The notes below the pieces were generated by a model. The model was not told the origin of the DNA, did not search any database, and was given only the letters and a program-made list of their open reading frames with translations. A program made the translations under genes and the position numbers. A DNA stretch of 56,893 nucleotides from Clostridia bacterium (lineage in GTDB: Bacteria > Bacillota > Clostridia > Oscillospirales > Acutalibacteraceae): assembly GCA_017550625.1 (NCBI GenBank), contig JAFZOL010000008.1, positions 1 through 56,893 of the forward strand. The letters run 5' to 3'. Below are positions 15,099-22,268 of this stretch, one piece after another (positions within the stretch are counted from its first letter, which is position 1; each line of letters starts with the position of its first letter).

Positions 15099-15809
15099 TT
15101 ATTCCGCGGTCTTGAGAACCTTGTTGGGGTTGATCTTCACGCCGACGCCCATGGTGGAGGCGACGGTGCAGGAGCGGATATACTGGCCCTTGGCGGCGGC
15201 GGGCTTGGCCTTGATGATGGCGTCAAGGAGGGTGGCGTAGTTCTCATAGAGCTTATCGACGCCGAACGAAGCCTTGCCGATGGGGCAGTGGATGATGTTG
15301 GTCTTATCAAGACGGTATTCGATCTTACCGGCCTTGGCGTCGTTAACGGCCTTGGCCACGTCGGGAGTCACGGTGCCGGCCTTGGGCGAGGGCATCAAGC
15401 CTCTCGGGCCGAGGATCTTACCGAGACGGCCCACCAGACCCATCATGTTGGGAGCGGCGATCGCCACGTCGAAATCAAGGAAGCCTTCGCCCTGGATCTT
15501 CGCAACGAGATCCTCGGCACCGACGATCTCGGCGCCCGCGGCGGTCGCGGCGTCCGCGTCCGCGCCCTTGGCGAAAACGGCCACTCTGACCTTTTTGCCG
15601 GTGCCGTTGGGAAGCACCACGGCGCCTCTGACCTGCTGGTCGGCGTGACGGGAGTCGACGCCCAGGCGAACGTGCACTTCAACGGTCTCATCGAACTTGG
15701 CCTTGGCGGTCTTGATGACAAGATCGAGCGCGTCGGTGGACTCGTAGAGCTTCGAGCGGTCCACGAGCTTGGCGCTGTCTACATATTTCTTTCCGTGTTT
15801 CATCTTCAA
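15099..15809 (-). CDS. rplA: 50S ribosomal protein L1
   Basis: A 236-residue L1, the ribosomal stalk protein next to the E site and often the repressor of its own operon. Typical blocks: [20 protein letters not shown], the [15 protein letters not shown] region, [19 protein letters not shown] (the RNA-binding hinge) and KINPNKVL at the C-terminus. Full length. It begins 11 nt after the rplK stop, so the two are cotranscribed and probably coupled. It is the last gene of the rpmG-secE-nusG-rplK-rplA unit. Confidence 0.97.
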   Translation of the reverse strand: MKMKHGKKYVDSAKLVDRSKLYESTDALDLVIKTAKAKFDETVEVHVRLGVDSRHADQQVRGAVVLPNGTGKKVRVAVFAKGADADAATAAGAEIVGAEDLVAKIQGEGFLDFDVAIAAPNMMGLVGRLGKILGPRGLMPSPKAGTVTPDVAKAVNDAKAGKIEYRLDKTNIIHCPIGKASFGVDKLYENYATLLDAIIKAKPAAAKGQYIRSCTVASTMGVGVKINPNKVLKTAE

Positions 15810-15820
15810 TTACCTCCCGC

Positions 15821-16246
15821 TCAGTCTACAACGGTCACGCCCATGGAACGGGCGGTGCCGGCGATCATGCTCATAGCGGCTTCAACGCTGCCGGCGTTGA
15901 GGTCGGGCATTTTCTGCTCGGCGATCTTTCTGACCTGCTCTTTGGTGATCGAGGCGACCTTGTTTCTGTTCGGCGTGCCCGAAGCAGTTTCAATGCCGCA
16001 GGCCTTCTTGATGAGAACGGCCGCGGGCGGGGTCTTGGTGATGAAGGTAAAGGAACGGTCGGCGTACACGGTGATGACGACCGGGATCACGAGACCCATG
16101 TCGTTCTTGGTGCGCTCGTTGAATTCCTTGGTGAACGCCATGATGTTCACGCCGTGCTGACCCAGAGCGGGGCCGACGGGGGGAGAGGGCGTTGCCTTTC
16201 CTGCGGGGATCTGAAGCTTGATAAAGCCAGTAACTTTCTGTGCCAT
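15821..16246 (-). CDS. rplK: 50S ribosomal protein L11
   Basis: A 141-residue L11, exactly the usual length when started at the ATG at 16246 ([20 protein letters not shown]), which has GGAGG 7-8 nt upstream; the 20-residue extension in the open frame is leader sequence. N-terminal domain with [18 protein letters not shown]-terminal rRNA-binding domain with the [20 protein letters not shown] region. It forms the GTPase-associated centre with 23S rRNA. Confidence 0.97.
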   Translation of the reverse strand: MAQKVTGFIKLQIPAGKATPSPPVGPALGQHGVNIMAFTKEFNERTKNDMGLVIPVVITVYADRSFTFITKTPPAAVLIKKACGIETASGTPNRNKVASITKEQVRKIAEQKMPDLNAGSVEAAMSMIAGTARSMGVTVVD

Positions 16247-16354
16247 AACTGCACCTCCAAAAAAATGTGGTAGTGGCGGGGATAGATGAGATTTGTCCCC
16301 TCCCACGCCGGGGTAACCGGCATAACAGACCGCGCTGCGGTCACGTTACCATGA
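16247..16354 (-). promoter_or_regulatory. nusG-rplK intergenic leader with hairpins
   Basis: About 108 nt on the minus strand. It contains a GACCGC-AGC-GCGGTC hairpin (about 16330-16345) and a longer imperfect stem around GTGGGAGGGG and CCCCGCCACTACCAC. No promoter motif stands out. The position fits an L1-binding leader controlling rplK-rplA, but I cannot confirm the L1 site by eye. Confidence 0.4.
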
Positions 16355-16912
16355 TTAATCGACTGCTGACTCGACCTGATCGAGCCCCAGTTCGAGCGGC
16401 GTGTCGCGCCCCATCATCGAAATGATCACGCGCACGGTATCGTTTTCAACGTCGATCTTGTCAACGATGCCCGAGAAGCCGTCGAACGAGCCGTGAATGA
16501 TGGTCACAAGGTCGCCGACCTCGTAATTCACGCTCACGCTGCGCTTCTCAACGCCGAGCTTGTAGACCTCTTCCTCCGTGAGGGGGATCGGCCTGCCGTC
16601 GGGACCGACGAACCCGGTCACACCGCGGGTGTTGCGGATGATATACCAGATCTCGTCCGTCATACGGTTTTCCTGCGCCTTTTCGTTATACGAGATCGCG
16701 AGCTTCACGAGCACGTAGCCCGGAAACAGCTTGCGCTCGATCTCGCGGCGCTTTTCGTCTTTGATCTCAACGACCGTTTCGGTCGGGACGCGCACGTCTA
16801 CGATCTGGTCATGCAGCCCGCGGTTCTCGACGACCTTGCGGATGTTATCCGCCACTTTGTTCTCGTAACCGGAGTACGTGTGCACGACGTACCATTTATA
16901 ATCTTCAATCAT
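16355..16912 (-). CDS. nusG: Transcription termination/antitermination factor NusG
   Basis: A 185-residue NusG. The N-terminal NGN domain (about 1-120) binds RNA polymerase: WYVVHTYSGYENKVADNI and FPGYVLVKL are typical. The C-terminal KOW domain (about 130-185) starts at NYEVGDLVTIIHGSFDGFSG and binds Rho or ribosomal S10 in the known family. Full length, no insert. It follows secE by 35 nt, in the usual secE-nusG-rplK order. Confidence 0.97.
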   Translation of the reverse strand: MIEDYKWYVVHTYSGYENKVADNIRKVVENRGLHDQIVDVRVPTETVVEIKDEKRREIERKLFPGYVLVKLAISYNEKAQENRMTDEIWYIIRNTRGVTGFVGPDGRPIPLTEEEVYKLGVEKRSVSVNYEVGDLVTIIHGSFDGFSGIVDKIDVENDTVRVIISMMGRDTPLELGLDQVESAVD

Positions 16913-16947
16913 ATCTGTGTGTCCTTCCCTTTTTTGGGCGTTACGCC

Positions 16948-17451
16948 TTATTCCTCAGCGCCGGACTCGGTTTCCGATTCGCTTTCGGACTCGGATTCGC
17001 TTTCGGATTCGCTTTCGGACTCAGACTCGCTCTCGCTTTCGGATTCGCTTTCGGATTCGCTTTCGGATTCGCTTTCGCCCTCAGATTCGGGCTCGCTTTC
17101 GCTTTCAGCGTTGCCCTGATCGGCGGCGGCTTCTTTCACGATACTGTTCGTGGCGTTGAACAGGGCCTTGAGGCCGCTGTCAAACCCGTAGATCACGAGG
17201 CCGACGACCAGAACGGACACGAGCACGACCAGCGTGGACTTCACGACCTGCTTGGGGCCGGGCCAGACGATCTTTTTGACCGTACCGGTGAAATCCTTCC
17301 AGAACTTCTTGATGGCTTTTCCTGCGCGGGAGGCGGCGTTGCCCTCTTTTTTCGGCTTGGACGCTTTGATGCGTTCCTGCTTTGCCTTTTTGGCTGCCTT
17401 TTCCGCTTCCTTCTCGGCGGCGGTCAGGGCCTTCTTTTCGGTATCTGCCAT
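16948..17451 (-). CDS. secE: Preprotein translocase subunit SecE with long Ser-Glu tail
   Basis: A 167-residue SecE, roughly twice the usual 60-80. Residues 1-45 are a Lys/Ala-rich extension. The SecE core lies at about 46-100 (KKFWKDFTGTVKKIVWPGPK, then one membrane helix at about 72-90). Residues from about 114 on are a highly acidic tail containing about 17 uninterrupted Ser-Glu dipeptides, encoded by near-perfect 12-nt units. SecE has its C-terminus outside, so this tail should face the cell surface. It is not part of any SecE function I know and may be length-variable. Operon order rpmG-secE-nusG supports the call. Confidence 0.95.
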   Translation of the reverse strand: MADTEKKALTAAEKEAEKAAKKAKQERIKASKPKKEGNAASRAGKAIKKFWKDFTGTVKKIVWPGPKQVVKSTLVVLVSVLVVGLVIYGFDSGLKALFNATNSIVKEAAADQGNAESESEPESEGESESESESESESESESESESESESESESESESESETESGAEE

Positions 17452-17487
17452 TGGTTTCCTTCCTTTCGTCAGAAATGCGTACGCGCC

Positions 17488-17637
17488 TTACTTGGATTCC
17501 CTGTGGAGCGTATGCTTTCTGCAGAATCTGCAGTACTTGTTCATCTCAAGTCTGTCGGGCGTGTTCTTTTTGTTCTTCATCGTGTTGTAGTTGCGCTGCT
17601 TGCATTCCGTGCAGGCCAGAGTGATTTTGACTCTCAT
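17488..17637 (-). CDS. rpmG: 50S ribosomal protein L33
   Basis: A 49-residue L33 that falls below common ORF cut-offs. It starts [17 protein letters not shown] and ends [16 protein letters not shown]. The four cysteines (CTEC and CRFC) make it the zinc-binding form. GGAGGTGCC lies just upstream of the ATG at 17637. First gene of the secE-nusG-rplK-rplA unit, as in many Firmicutes. With a Zur-controlled operon also in the window, a Cys-free L33 paralogue elsewhere would be expected to be Zur-regulated (inference). Confidence 0.95.
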   Translation of the reverse strand: MRVKITLACTECKQRNYNTMKNKKNTPDRLEMNKYCRFCRKHTLHRESK

Positions 17638-17744
17638 AACGGCACCTCCATTATTAATGTACCTCCCTCATTTGCCTTTCGGCGCAGCGTATTTGCACCG
17701 AAATCAGGGCGCAAAAAAAGAACCCTGCAAAAAGAGGTATACAC

Positions 17745-17773
17745 ACAATACCACACAGGATTCAATTTGTCAA
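17745..17773 (-). promoter_or_regulatory. Sigma-A promoter of the rpmG-secE-nusG-rplKA operon
   Basis: Minus strand: -35 TTGACA (17768-17773), 17-nt spacer, -10 TATTGT (17745-17750), about 110 nt before the rpmG start. Confidence 0.85.
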
Positions 17774-17835
17774 GCACTTTTTTCTGCGGATTTTTTGCCG
17801 CCGATATGTTGTATAGGGCGGGATTGACGGGTACA

Positions 17836-18098
17836 AAATGAGGGGCCAGGGGCCGGAGGCCGGGGGCCAGGGGCCAGAGGCCAGGGGAATATTATATTTA
17901 AAATATTTTAAGGGAAAAGGGCGCACAGGGCGCACAGGGAATCAACGGAAGAGTTCTTGTTCAAATCGAGCGACGTGTTGCAAAGAAAACCGGACGGGGC
18001 GCCCCGTCCGCAATTATGTTTTCAGTATTTTGTATTTTACATTTTGTCGCGCGGCTCTGCCGCGCGCCCTGGCCTCCGGCCTCTGGCCTCTGGCCTCT
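17836..18098. repeat. Composite intergenic repeat cassette (locus V)
   Basis: No gene is seen. In order: a GGGGCCAGGGGCCGGAGGCC-type run (17840-17885), an AT-rich stretch, GCGCACAGG repeats (17920-17940), the palindrome CGGACGGGGCGCCCCGTCCG (about 17991-18011), AT repeats of the TTTTGTATTTTACA type, a GCGCGGC-TCT-GCCGCGC hairpin (about 18050-18068) and CCTCTGGCC repeats. It lies just downstream of the minus-strand gene ending at 18101, and the palindrome may serve as its terminator. Confidence 0.7.
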
Positions 18099-18100
18099 TT

Positions 18101-18676
18101 TCAAACAAACGCGTATCCGTTGATCGCCTTGCGGAAGACCTTGAGGTTGAGCTCGTGCAGCTCCCTGCCGAGAGACGCGAGGGCGGGGTCGTCGGGCCTG
18201 CCGTTCAGGGCGGCAAACTGCCTGCCAACGGCCTCGGACAGGTCGGTCATCGACGAGAGCGTCATATTATAAAAGGAAAAGGCGCCGGACTTCGCGAGGT
18301 CCTCGTAGAAGTCGGATGAATAGAGGCGCAGGGTGTCGTAGAGCTCGCCGATCGCCACGCTTGACAGCAGCTGCGAGGGCAGGTAATTCTCGATCGCGTA
18401 TTGCGCCGAGAACACCGACAGAAAGCGCACCTGCCTGATGAGGGCGGGGGTGGGCTCGACGCCGTGCTCTTTGATGAACGCCACGAGCTCCTCCGGGGCG
18501 GCAGTGTAAGAAAAGGCGCTGACGATGTTCGCCCCCAGCGCCCTTGCTTTGCGGAAGTTGCCGTTGAAATGCTCCCGCGACGTATATTCCATGAACTTCA
18601 GCGTTTCGCCGGCCTCGGCGCGGGGTTCGCGCCGGCCCACGATCTTCATGTCGCTGTCGTCAAAGCGTTCCGTCAT
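18101..18676 (-). CDS. Protein of unknown function, all-helical
   Basis: A 191-residue protein I do not recognise. It has no signal peptide or membrane helix. The sequence reads as mostly amphipathic helices, with LIRQVRFLSVFSAQYAIENY and a LPSQLLSSVAIGELYDTL stretch. It starts 23 nt after the PHP-domain gene and so shares its transcript, driven by the promoter at 19797-19825. A role next to the PHP protein is possible, but nothing in the sequence says what. Confidence 0.75.
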   Translation of the reverse strand: MTERFDDSDMKIVGRREPRAEAGETLKFMEYTSREHFNGNFRKARALGANIVSAFSYTAAPEELVAFIKEHGVEPTPALIRQVRFLSVFSAQYAIENYLPSQLLSSVAIGELYDTLRLYSSDFYEDLAKSGAFSFYNMTLSSMTDLSEAVGRQFAALNGRPDDPALASLGRELHELNLKVFRKAINGYAFV

Positions 18677-18699
18677 GCCGCGTCCTCTGTATATAATGT

Positions 18700-19626
18700 T
18701 TATTCTTTTCCTTCTTCTTTTTCGGCTTCGGCCTTCGCGGCCTCTTCGGCCTCCTGCTTCGCGGCTTCTTCGGCCTCGGCGCGCTTTTGCTGGCGCTTTA
18801 TTTTGGCCTTGTAGCCGAGGAACTCGGTGAGCTGCGTTTTCGGCGTGGAATAAGAGCCGATGGTGAGCGCCTCGCGGTTGTACATGCCGCGGAACTCCGA
18901 CCCGCCGACCATCAGGAGCTTATGCTTCTTGCCGTAGGCGTAGAGCTTGTCGGTGGCGGCCTTGTCAGCCGTAGGATGCCACACTTCGATGCCGTTTATG
19001 CCCGCCTCGACGAGTTTATCGAGCAATTCGTCGGCATTCTTGTAGGCGGCGGGGTGCGCGAGCACCGAAATGCCGCCGGCGTCGCGGATATCGGCGAGCA
19101 CCTCCCACACCGAAGCGTAGTCCGGCAGCTCGATGATGTTATTTTCGCTTTCGGGCGTGAACAGCTCTTCATAGAGCTCGGTGTAAAGGCCCGTGGTGGC
19201 GCCGCATTCCATCAGCGCGTGCATGATGTGCGGCACGAAGAGGTTGGTGGAGCCCGAGGCGCAGCGCTTGATCACGTCCGCCGTGATCGGAAAACGCTTG
19301 GAGGCGCGGATCATCATTTTCTGGGCGGCGCGCTTGGTGGCGGTGGCGTTGCGGTGGCACAGCCGCTCGAGGCGGTCGGAAAAATCGGGCATGTAGCACA
19401 GGATGCTCACGACCCGGCCGTCGTCGACAGCCGAAAGCTCGACGCCCGGGATGACCCGGATGCCGTTTCTTTCGCCGATGATCCTTGCCCGGATGGTGCC
19501 TGCCTGACAGTCGCGGTCGGTGATCGCGATCGTATCCACACCGCGGTTCTTCGCGAGCGCAATGATATCCTCGATGCCCATGGAGCCGTCGGTCAAACGG
19601 GTATGGCAATGTAAATCTCCGCTCAA
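18700..19626 (-). CDS. PHP-domain protein with altered metal-site motifs
   Basis: A 308-residue protein of the PHP superfamily (TrpH/YciV-like phosphoesterases that degrade short RNA or 3',5'-bisphosphates). DLHCHTRLTDGS at residues 4-15 and LAHPAAY near 195 are conserved. But the usual TDHD appears as TDRD (36-39) and the usual GSDFHG as GSEFRG, so at least two metal-ligand histidines are Arg; activity may be altered. The C-terminal 45 residues are an Ala/Glu/Lys-rich coiled-coil tail. It uses a TTG start with AGGAGG 7 nt upstream. Cotranscribed with the unknown gene that follows. Confidence 0.85.
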   Translation of the reverse strand: MSGDLHCHTRLTDGSMGIEDIIALAKNRGVDTIAITDRDCQAGTIRARIIGERNGIRVIPGVELSAVDDGRVVSILCYMPDFSDRLERLCHRNATATKRAAQKMMIRASKRFPITADVIKRCASGSTNLFVPHIMHALMECGATTGLYTELYEELFTPESENNIIELPDYASVWEVLADIRDAGGISVLAHPAAYKNADELLDKLVEAGINGIEVWHPTADKAATDKLYAYGKKHKLLMVGGSEFRGMYNREALTIGSYSTPKTQLTEFLGYKAKIKRQQKRAEAEEAAKQEAEEAAKAEAEKEEGKE

Positions 19627-19796
19627 AAAAGTTCCTCCTCACTGGAAAAAAGACGTGCGCCGCTGCCGCAAGTGAAGACTGTTACGGCATTTTTGCGTCC
19701 CCGCGGGGCGCAGAAAAAGGGACCTTGCTTTTTCGTTTTTTTCGTTTTTCTTCAAAATCGGGTAAAAAGAGTAACATTTACCCGCATTCTAATTGC

Positions 19797-19825
19797 ATTA
19801 TACAGAAAAAAACAACATTTTGCAA
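19797..19825 (-). promoter_or_regulatory. Sigma-A promoter of the PHP gene with a long 5' UTR
   Basis: Minus strand: -35 TTGCAA (19820-19825), 17-nt spacer, -10 TATAAT (19797-19802). The start lies about 165 nt before the TTG codon. The leader carries a stem CGGGTAAA/TTTACCCG near its 5' end (about 19759-19785) and a second GC stem around CGCCCCGCGGGG. Confidence 0.8.
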
Positions 19826-19854
19826 GGGGAAATTTCATTTTTCCGAAAAAAGAC

Positions 19855-19884
19855 AAAAAAAGACCCGGACGGATGTCCGGGATC
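19855..19884 (-). terminator. Intrinsic terminator of the YjdF-like gene
   Basis: Minus strand stem CCCGGAC/GTCCGGG (19864-19870/19875-19881), loop GGAT on the plus strand, followed by a T7 run. It starts 3 nt after the stop codon of the gene at 19888. Confidence 0.85.
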
Positions 19885-19887
19885 TGT

Positions 19888-21114
19888 TTATGCGTTTACG
19901 GTCTCGGTTTCGGGTTCCTCTTCCCTTTCCTCCCGTGCCGCGGCCTTTTTCGCCTTGCGCCGCTCGATGAGCGTGAGCGCGCCGTAGAGGATCGCGGCGC
20001 AGATCACCGAACCCACGACCGCGAAGAGGACGTCGATGCCCGTGTCGAGCACCGCGTGCTCCTCGGGCACGGGATTGCCCATGCCGAAGATTTTGAAGAA
20101 CACCCGCTCGGGGTCGCGCTCGTACCACCAGTTCTGGTTCGAGGAATCGGAGAGGAAGGTATCGGACAGGAACTCGAAGATCTCCCACAGCAGCGCCACG
20201 AGGCACGAGAAGCCGAACGACGCCAGCGTTTTCGAGAGCTTCGGGACCTGTTTGCCGCGGCGCGTGCCGTTGATAAGCGCGCAGCCCACGAACACCACGA
20301 GCCCGCCGGACACGAAGTGCAGAAGCTTGTCGTAGTCCGTGACGTTGCCGTTGAAGCGAAGGCCGTGGCCGAGGAAGTTGCCGAAGAAGATGAACACGTC
20401 GAGAAGGCTCTGCACACGGTAGCTGATGTTGCCGAAGAAGAGCTTCGGGAAGAACAGGAGCCGCGCGAGCGGAATCGCGAACGTGGACCCGAGGTTCGCC
20501 GAGAAAATGAGCACAAGGGCGGAGTCATTCTCTTTGATGCTGCGGATCAGGAAATACACGAGGCTGCCGCGCAGGACCCACCACAGGAGGTATTCGGGCA
20601 GATAGACCTGGCTTCTGAGCGTTTTCACCTCGTCCGCAAAATAGCCGAAAAAGGTCTTTTTCGGGAAGGCATAGCCCTCGAGCAGGCCGTTGCCGGTCAC
20701 GCCGCGGCGCTTCGCGGAAATTTTGCGCCACACGAGCAGCGCCACGCCGCCGAGGAACGCGCCCGCCACGATGGTGAGGATGGCGAAGTTCGTGGGCAGC
20801 AGCGCCTTTTGGCCTTCGTTCGCCTTCGAGACGCTGAAGACCTTCGTGAGCAGGTCGTTGGGGTCAGGCGTACTCAGAAAGCCCTGCAGCGTCGTGCCCG
20901 TATAATAGTCGACGAGGAACACGACGGTCAGCCCAAGCGTGAGCAGGGCGTATACGAAGCCGGTGCCGAACAGAAAGGCCTGAAAATCGGTGAGCCCTTC
21001 GGGGGCTTTGCGTTTCGCGAGCCTGTCGTGCAGGGCGGCGCCGACGAAAACGCCGGCGAAGCTGAGCGCGAACAGGAGGACCCGGAACCGTTCCGGGGTG
21101 AAAAACGTATCCAT
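19888..21114 (-). CDS. YjdF/DUF2238-like integral membrane protein
   Basis: A 408-residue protein with about eight hydrophobic segments (about residues 10-30, 45-70, 110-130, 170-190, 200-225, 235-255, 275-300 and 360-385). The region DKLLHFVSGGLVVFVGCALI and, about 40 residues on, VALLWEIFEFLSD match the YjdF (DUF2238) family pattern of a DKxxHF and a WExxEF motif in membrane helices. The N-terminal half is not assigned, and the C-terminus is a charged Glu/Lys tail. The function of the family is unknown. GAGAAGGAGAAGAG precedes the ATG. Single gene with its own terminator. Confidence 0.75.
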   Translation of the reverse strand: MDTFFTPERFRVLLFALSFAGVFVGAALHDRLAKRKAPEGLTDFQAFLFGTGFVYALLTLGLTVVFLVDYYTGTTLQGFLSTPDPNDLLTKVFSVSKANEGQKALLPTNFAILTIVAGAFLGGVALLVWRKISAKRRGVTGNGLLEGYAFPKKTFFGYFADEVKTLRSQVYLPEYLLWWVLRGSLVYFLIRSIKENDSALVLIFSANLGSTFAIPLARLLFFPKLFFGNISYRVQSLLDVFIFFGNFLGHGLRFNGNVTDYDKLLHFVSGGLVVFVGCALINGTRRGKQVPKLSKTLASFGFSCLVALLWEIFEFLSDTFLSDSSNQNWWYERDPERVFFKIFGMGNPVPEEHAVLDTGIDVLFAVVGSVICAAILYGALTLIERRKAKKAAAREEREEEPETETVNA

Positions 21115-21280
21115 TCTCTTCTCCTTCTCGGTAAAAAGACCGATAAAACACCGCCATCATATCACACTTCTTTCAAAAAGAAAAGCTTTATTAACGATTT
21201 GTAACGATTTTTTTACCCGTTTGTGAAAAAAAGAAAGCGAGGCGGAGCGTGGAAGCACAGCTCCGCCGCGCGGACGCCTT

Positions 21281-21853
21281 TCAGGCGCTTTTTCCGCGCG
21301 TATGCACGTCCGCGGCCTGCGCGTTTTGCGGCGCGAGCGCGGCGCGGTTTTTGACGAAGTATTCGGCGCCGGACCAGAGCGTGGGCAGCACGATCACGGC
21401 AATGACGGTCCAGTCGAGGACGGGAATGCCGTGGAACACGATCCAGACGCAGAGCGCGGCCATCGTGGTAAAGGTCTTGAACTTGCCCGAGAAGCCGGCG
21501 GCGATCACGACGCCCTTGCCTGCCGCGACGAGGCGCAGACCGGTGACGGCAAATTCGCGCGTGAGCACGATCATCAGCGCCCACGCCGGGAACAGCCCCC
21601 ACTCGGTGAAGATCGCCATGGCGGAGAGCACCAGCAGCTTGTCGGCAAGCGGGTCGAGGAATTTGCCGAGGTCCGTGACCTGGCCGTATTTGCGCGCCAG
21701 ACGCCCGTCCACGAAGTCGGTCAGCGACGCGACGACGAAGACGGCGAGAGCCGCCCATCTGAGGGGCGGGTTGGCGGCGCTGAACAGAAACAGCGCCATG
21801 AACACCGGGATCAGGGCGATCCGGGCCATTGTGATTTTGCTTGCGGTCGTCAT
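21281..21853 (-). CDS. pgsA: CDP-diacylglycerol-glycerol-3-phosphate 3-phosphatidyltransferase
   Basis: A 190-residue membrane enzyme that makes phosphatidylglycerophosphate from CDP-diacylglycerol and glycerol-3-phosphate, the committed step to phosphatidylglycerol. The CDP-alcohol phosphotransferase signature is complete: D-x2-DG-x2-AR-x8-G-x3-D-x3-D in DFVDGRLARKYG followed by GKFLDPLADK. Four to six membrane helices. The ATG at 21853 is chosen (AAAGGAAGAGAAT upstream, MTTASKITMARI start); the 103-residue extension of the open frame is intergenic repeat sequence. Length is normal for PgsA. Confidence 0.93.
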   Translation of the reverse strand: MTTASKITMARIALIPVFMALFLFSAANPPLRWAALAVFVVASLTDFVDGRLARKYGQVTDLGKFLDPLADKLLVLSAMAIFTEWGLFPAWALMIVLTREFAVTGLRLVAAGKGVVIAAGFSGKFKTFTTMAALCVWIVFHGIPVLDWTVIAVIVLPTLWSGAEYFVKNRAALAPQNAQAADVHTRGKSA

Positions 21854-22203
21854 ATTCTCTTCCTTTCCGCCGGTCGCCGTCCGGTCCGGACGGTCCGGCA
21901 CGACACGGTTTTGGGGCGCCGCTTCCCCGGAGCGCATACGTTTCACGCTCCCCGGCGCCGGTTTCAGCATACCACGCCCGCGCCGAAAAGGGCGCTTTTG
22001 CGAAAAAATTAGCCGCTTTGTTGTCATTTTCGGCCCCCGAACAGCCCCTTTTTGCCCGCGCGGCCCTGCAGCGCCCCGCCTCCGGCCCCTCAATTTTGTA
22101 TTTTGTATTTTGCATTTTGCATTCTTTCTCCCGTGCACCCATGCACCCGTGCACCCGTGCACCCGCGCGGCCCCGCCGCGCCCCGCCTCCGGCCCCTCAA
22201 GAC
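21854..22203. repeat. pgsA 5' region and composite repeat cassette (locus VI)
   Basis: 21854-22060 holds the pgsA leader, with an imperfect GGAGCG/CGCTCC stem; no clear promoter is seen. 22065-22200 holds the repeat cassette: CGGCCCCT runs, TTTTGTA/TTTTGCA heptamers (22094-22125), CCCGTGCACC-type octamers (22130-22170) and a second CGCCCCGCCTCCGGCC run. It lies just downstream of the giant minus-strand gene. Confidence 0.7.
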
Positions 22204-22233
22204 AAAAGAGGACCCCCTCTTGCGAGGGGGTCC
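22204..22233 (-). terminator. Terminator of the giant repeat-protein gene
   Basis: GGACCCCCTC (22210-22219) pairs with GAGGGGGTCC (22224-22233), loop TTGC. On the minus strand it is followed by CTCTTTTGTC. The U-run is short but the stem is very strong. Confidence 0.75.
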
Positions 22234-22268
22234 GGGGTTGGGTTCGGTTCAGCCTTCAAAGCCTTATC

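Noticed and set aside
16493-17119. A plus-strand frame with a long Ser-Asp-Ser-Leu repeat
   Set aside because: It is the reverse complement of the SecE Ser-Glu tail and of nusG, both certain genes on the minus strand.
19672-21204. A 510-codon plus-strand frame over the YjdF-like gene
   Set aside because: Glu/Arg-rich antisense of hydrophobic codons; no start signal.
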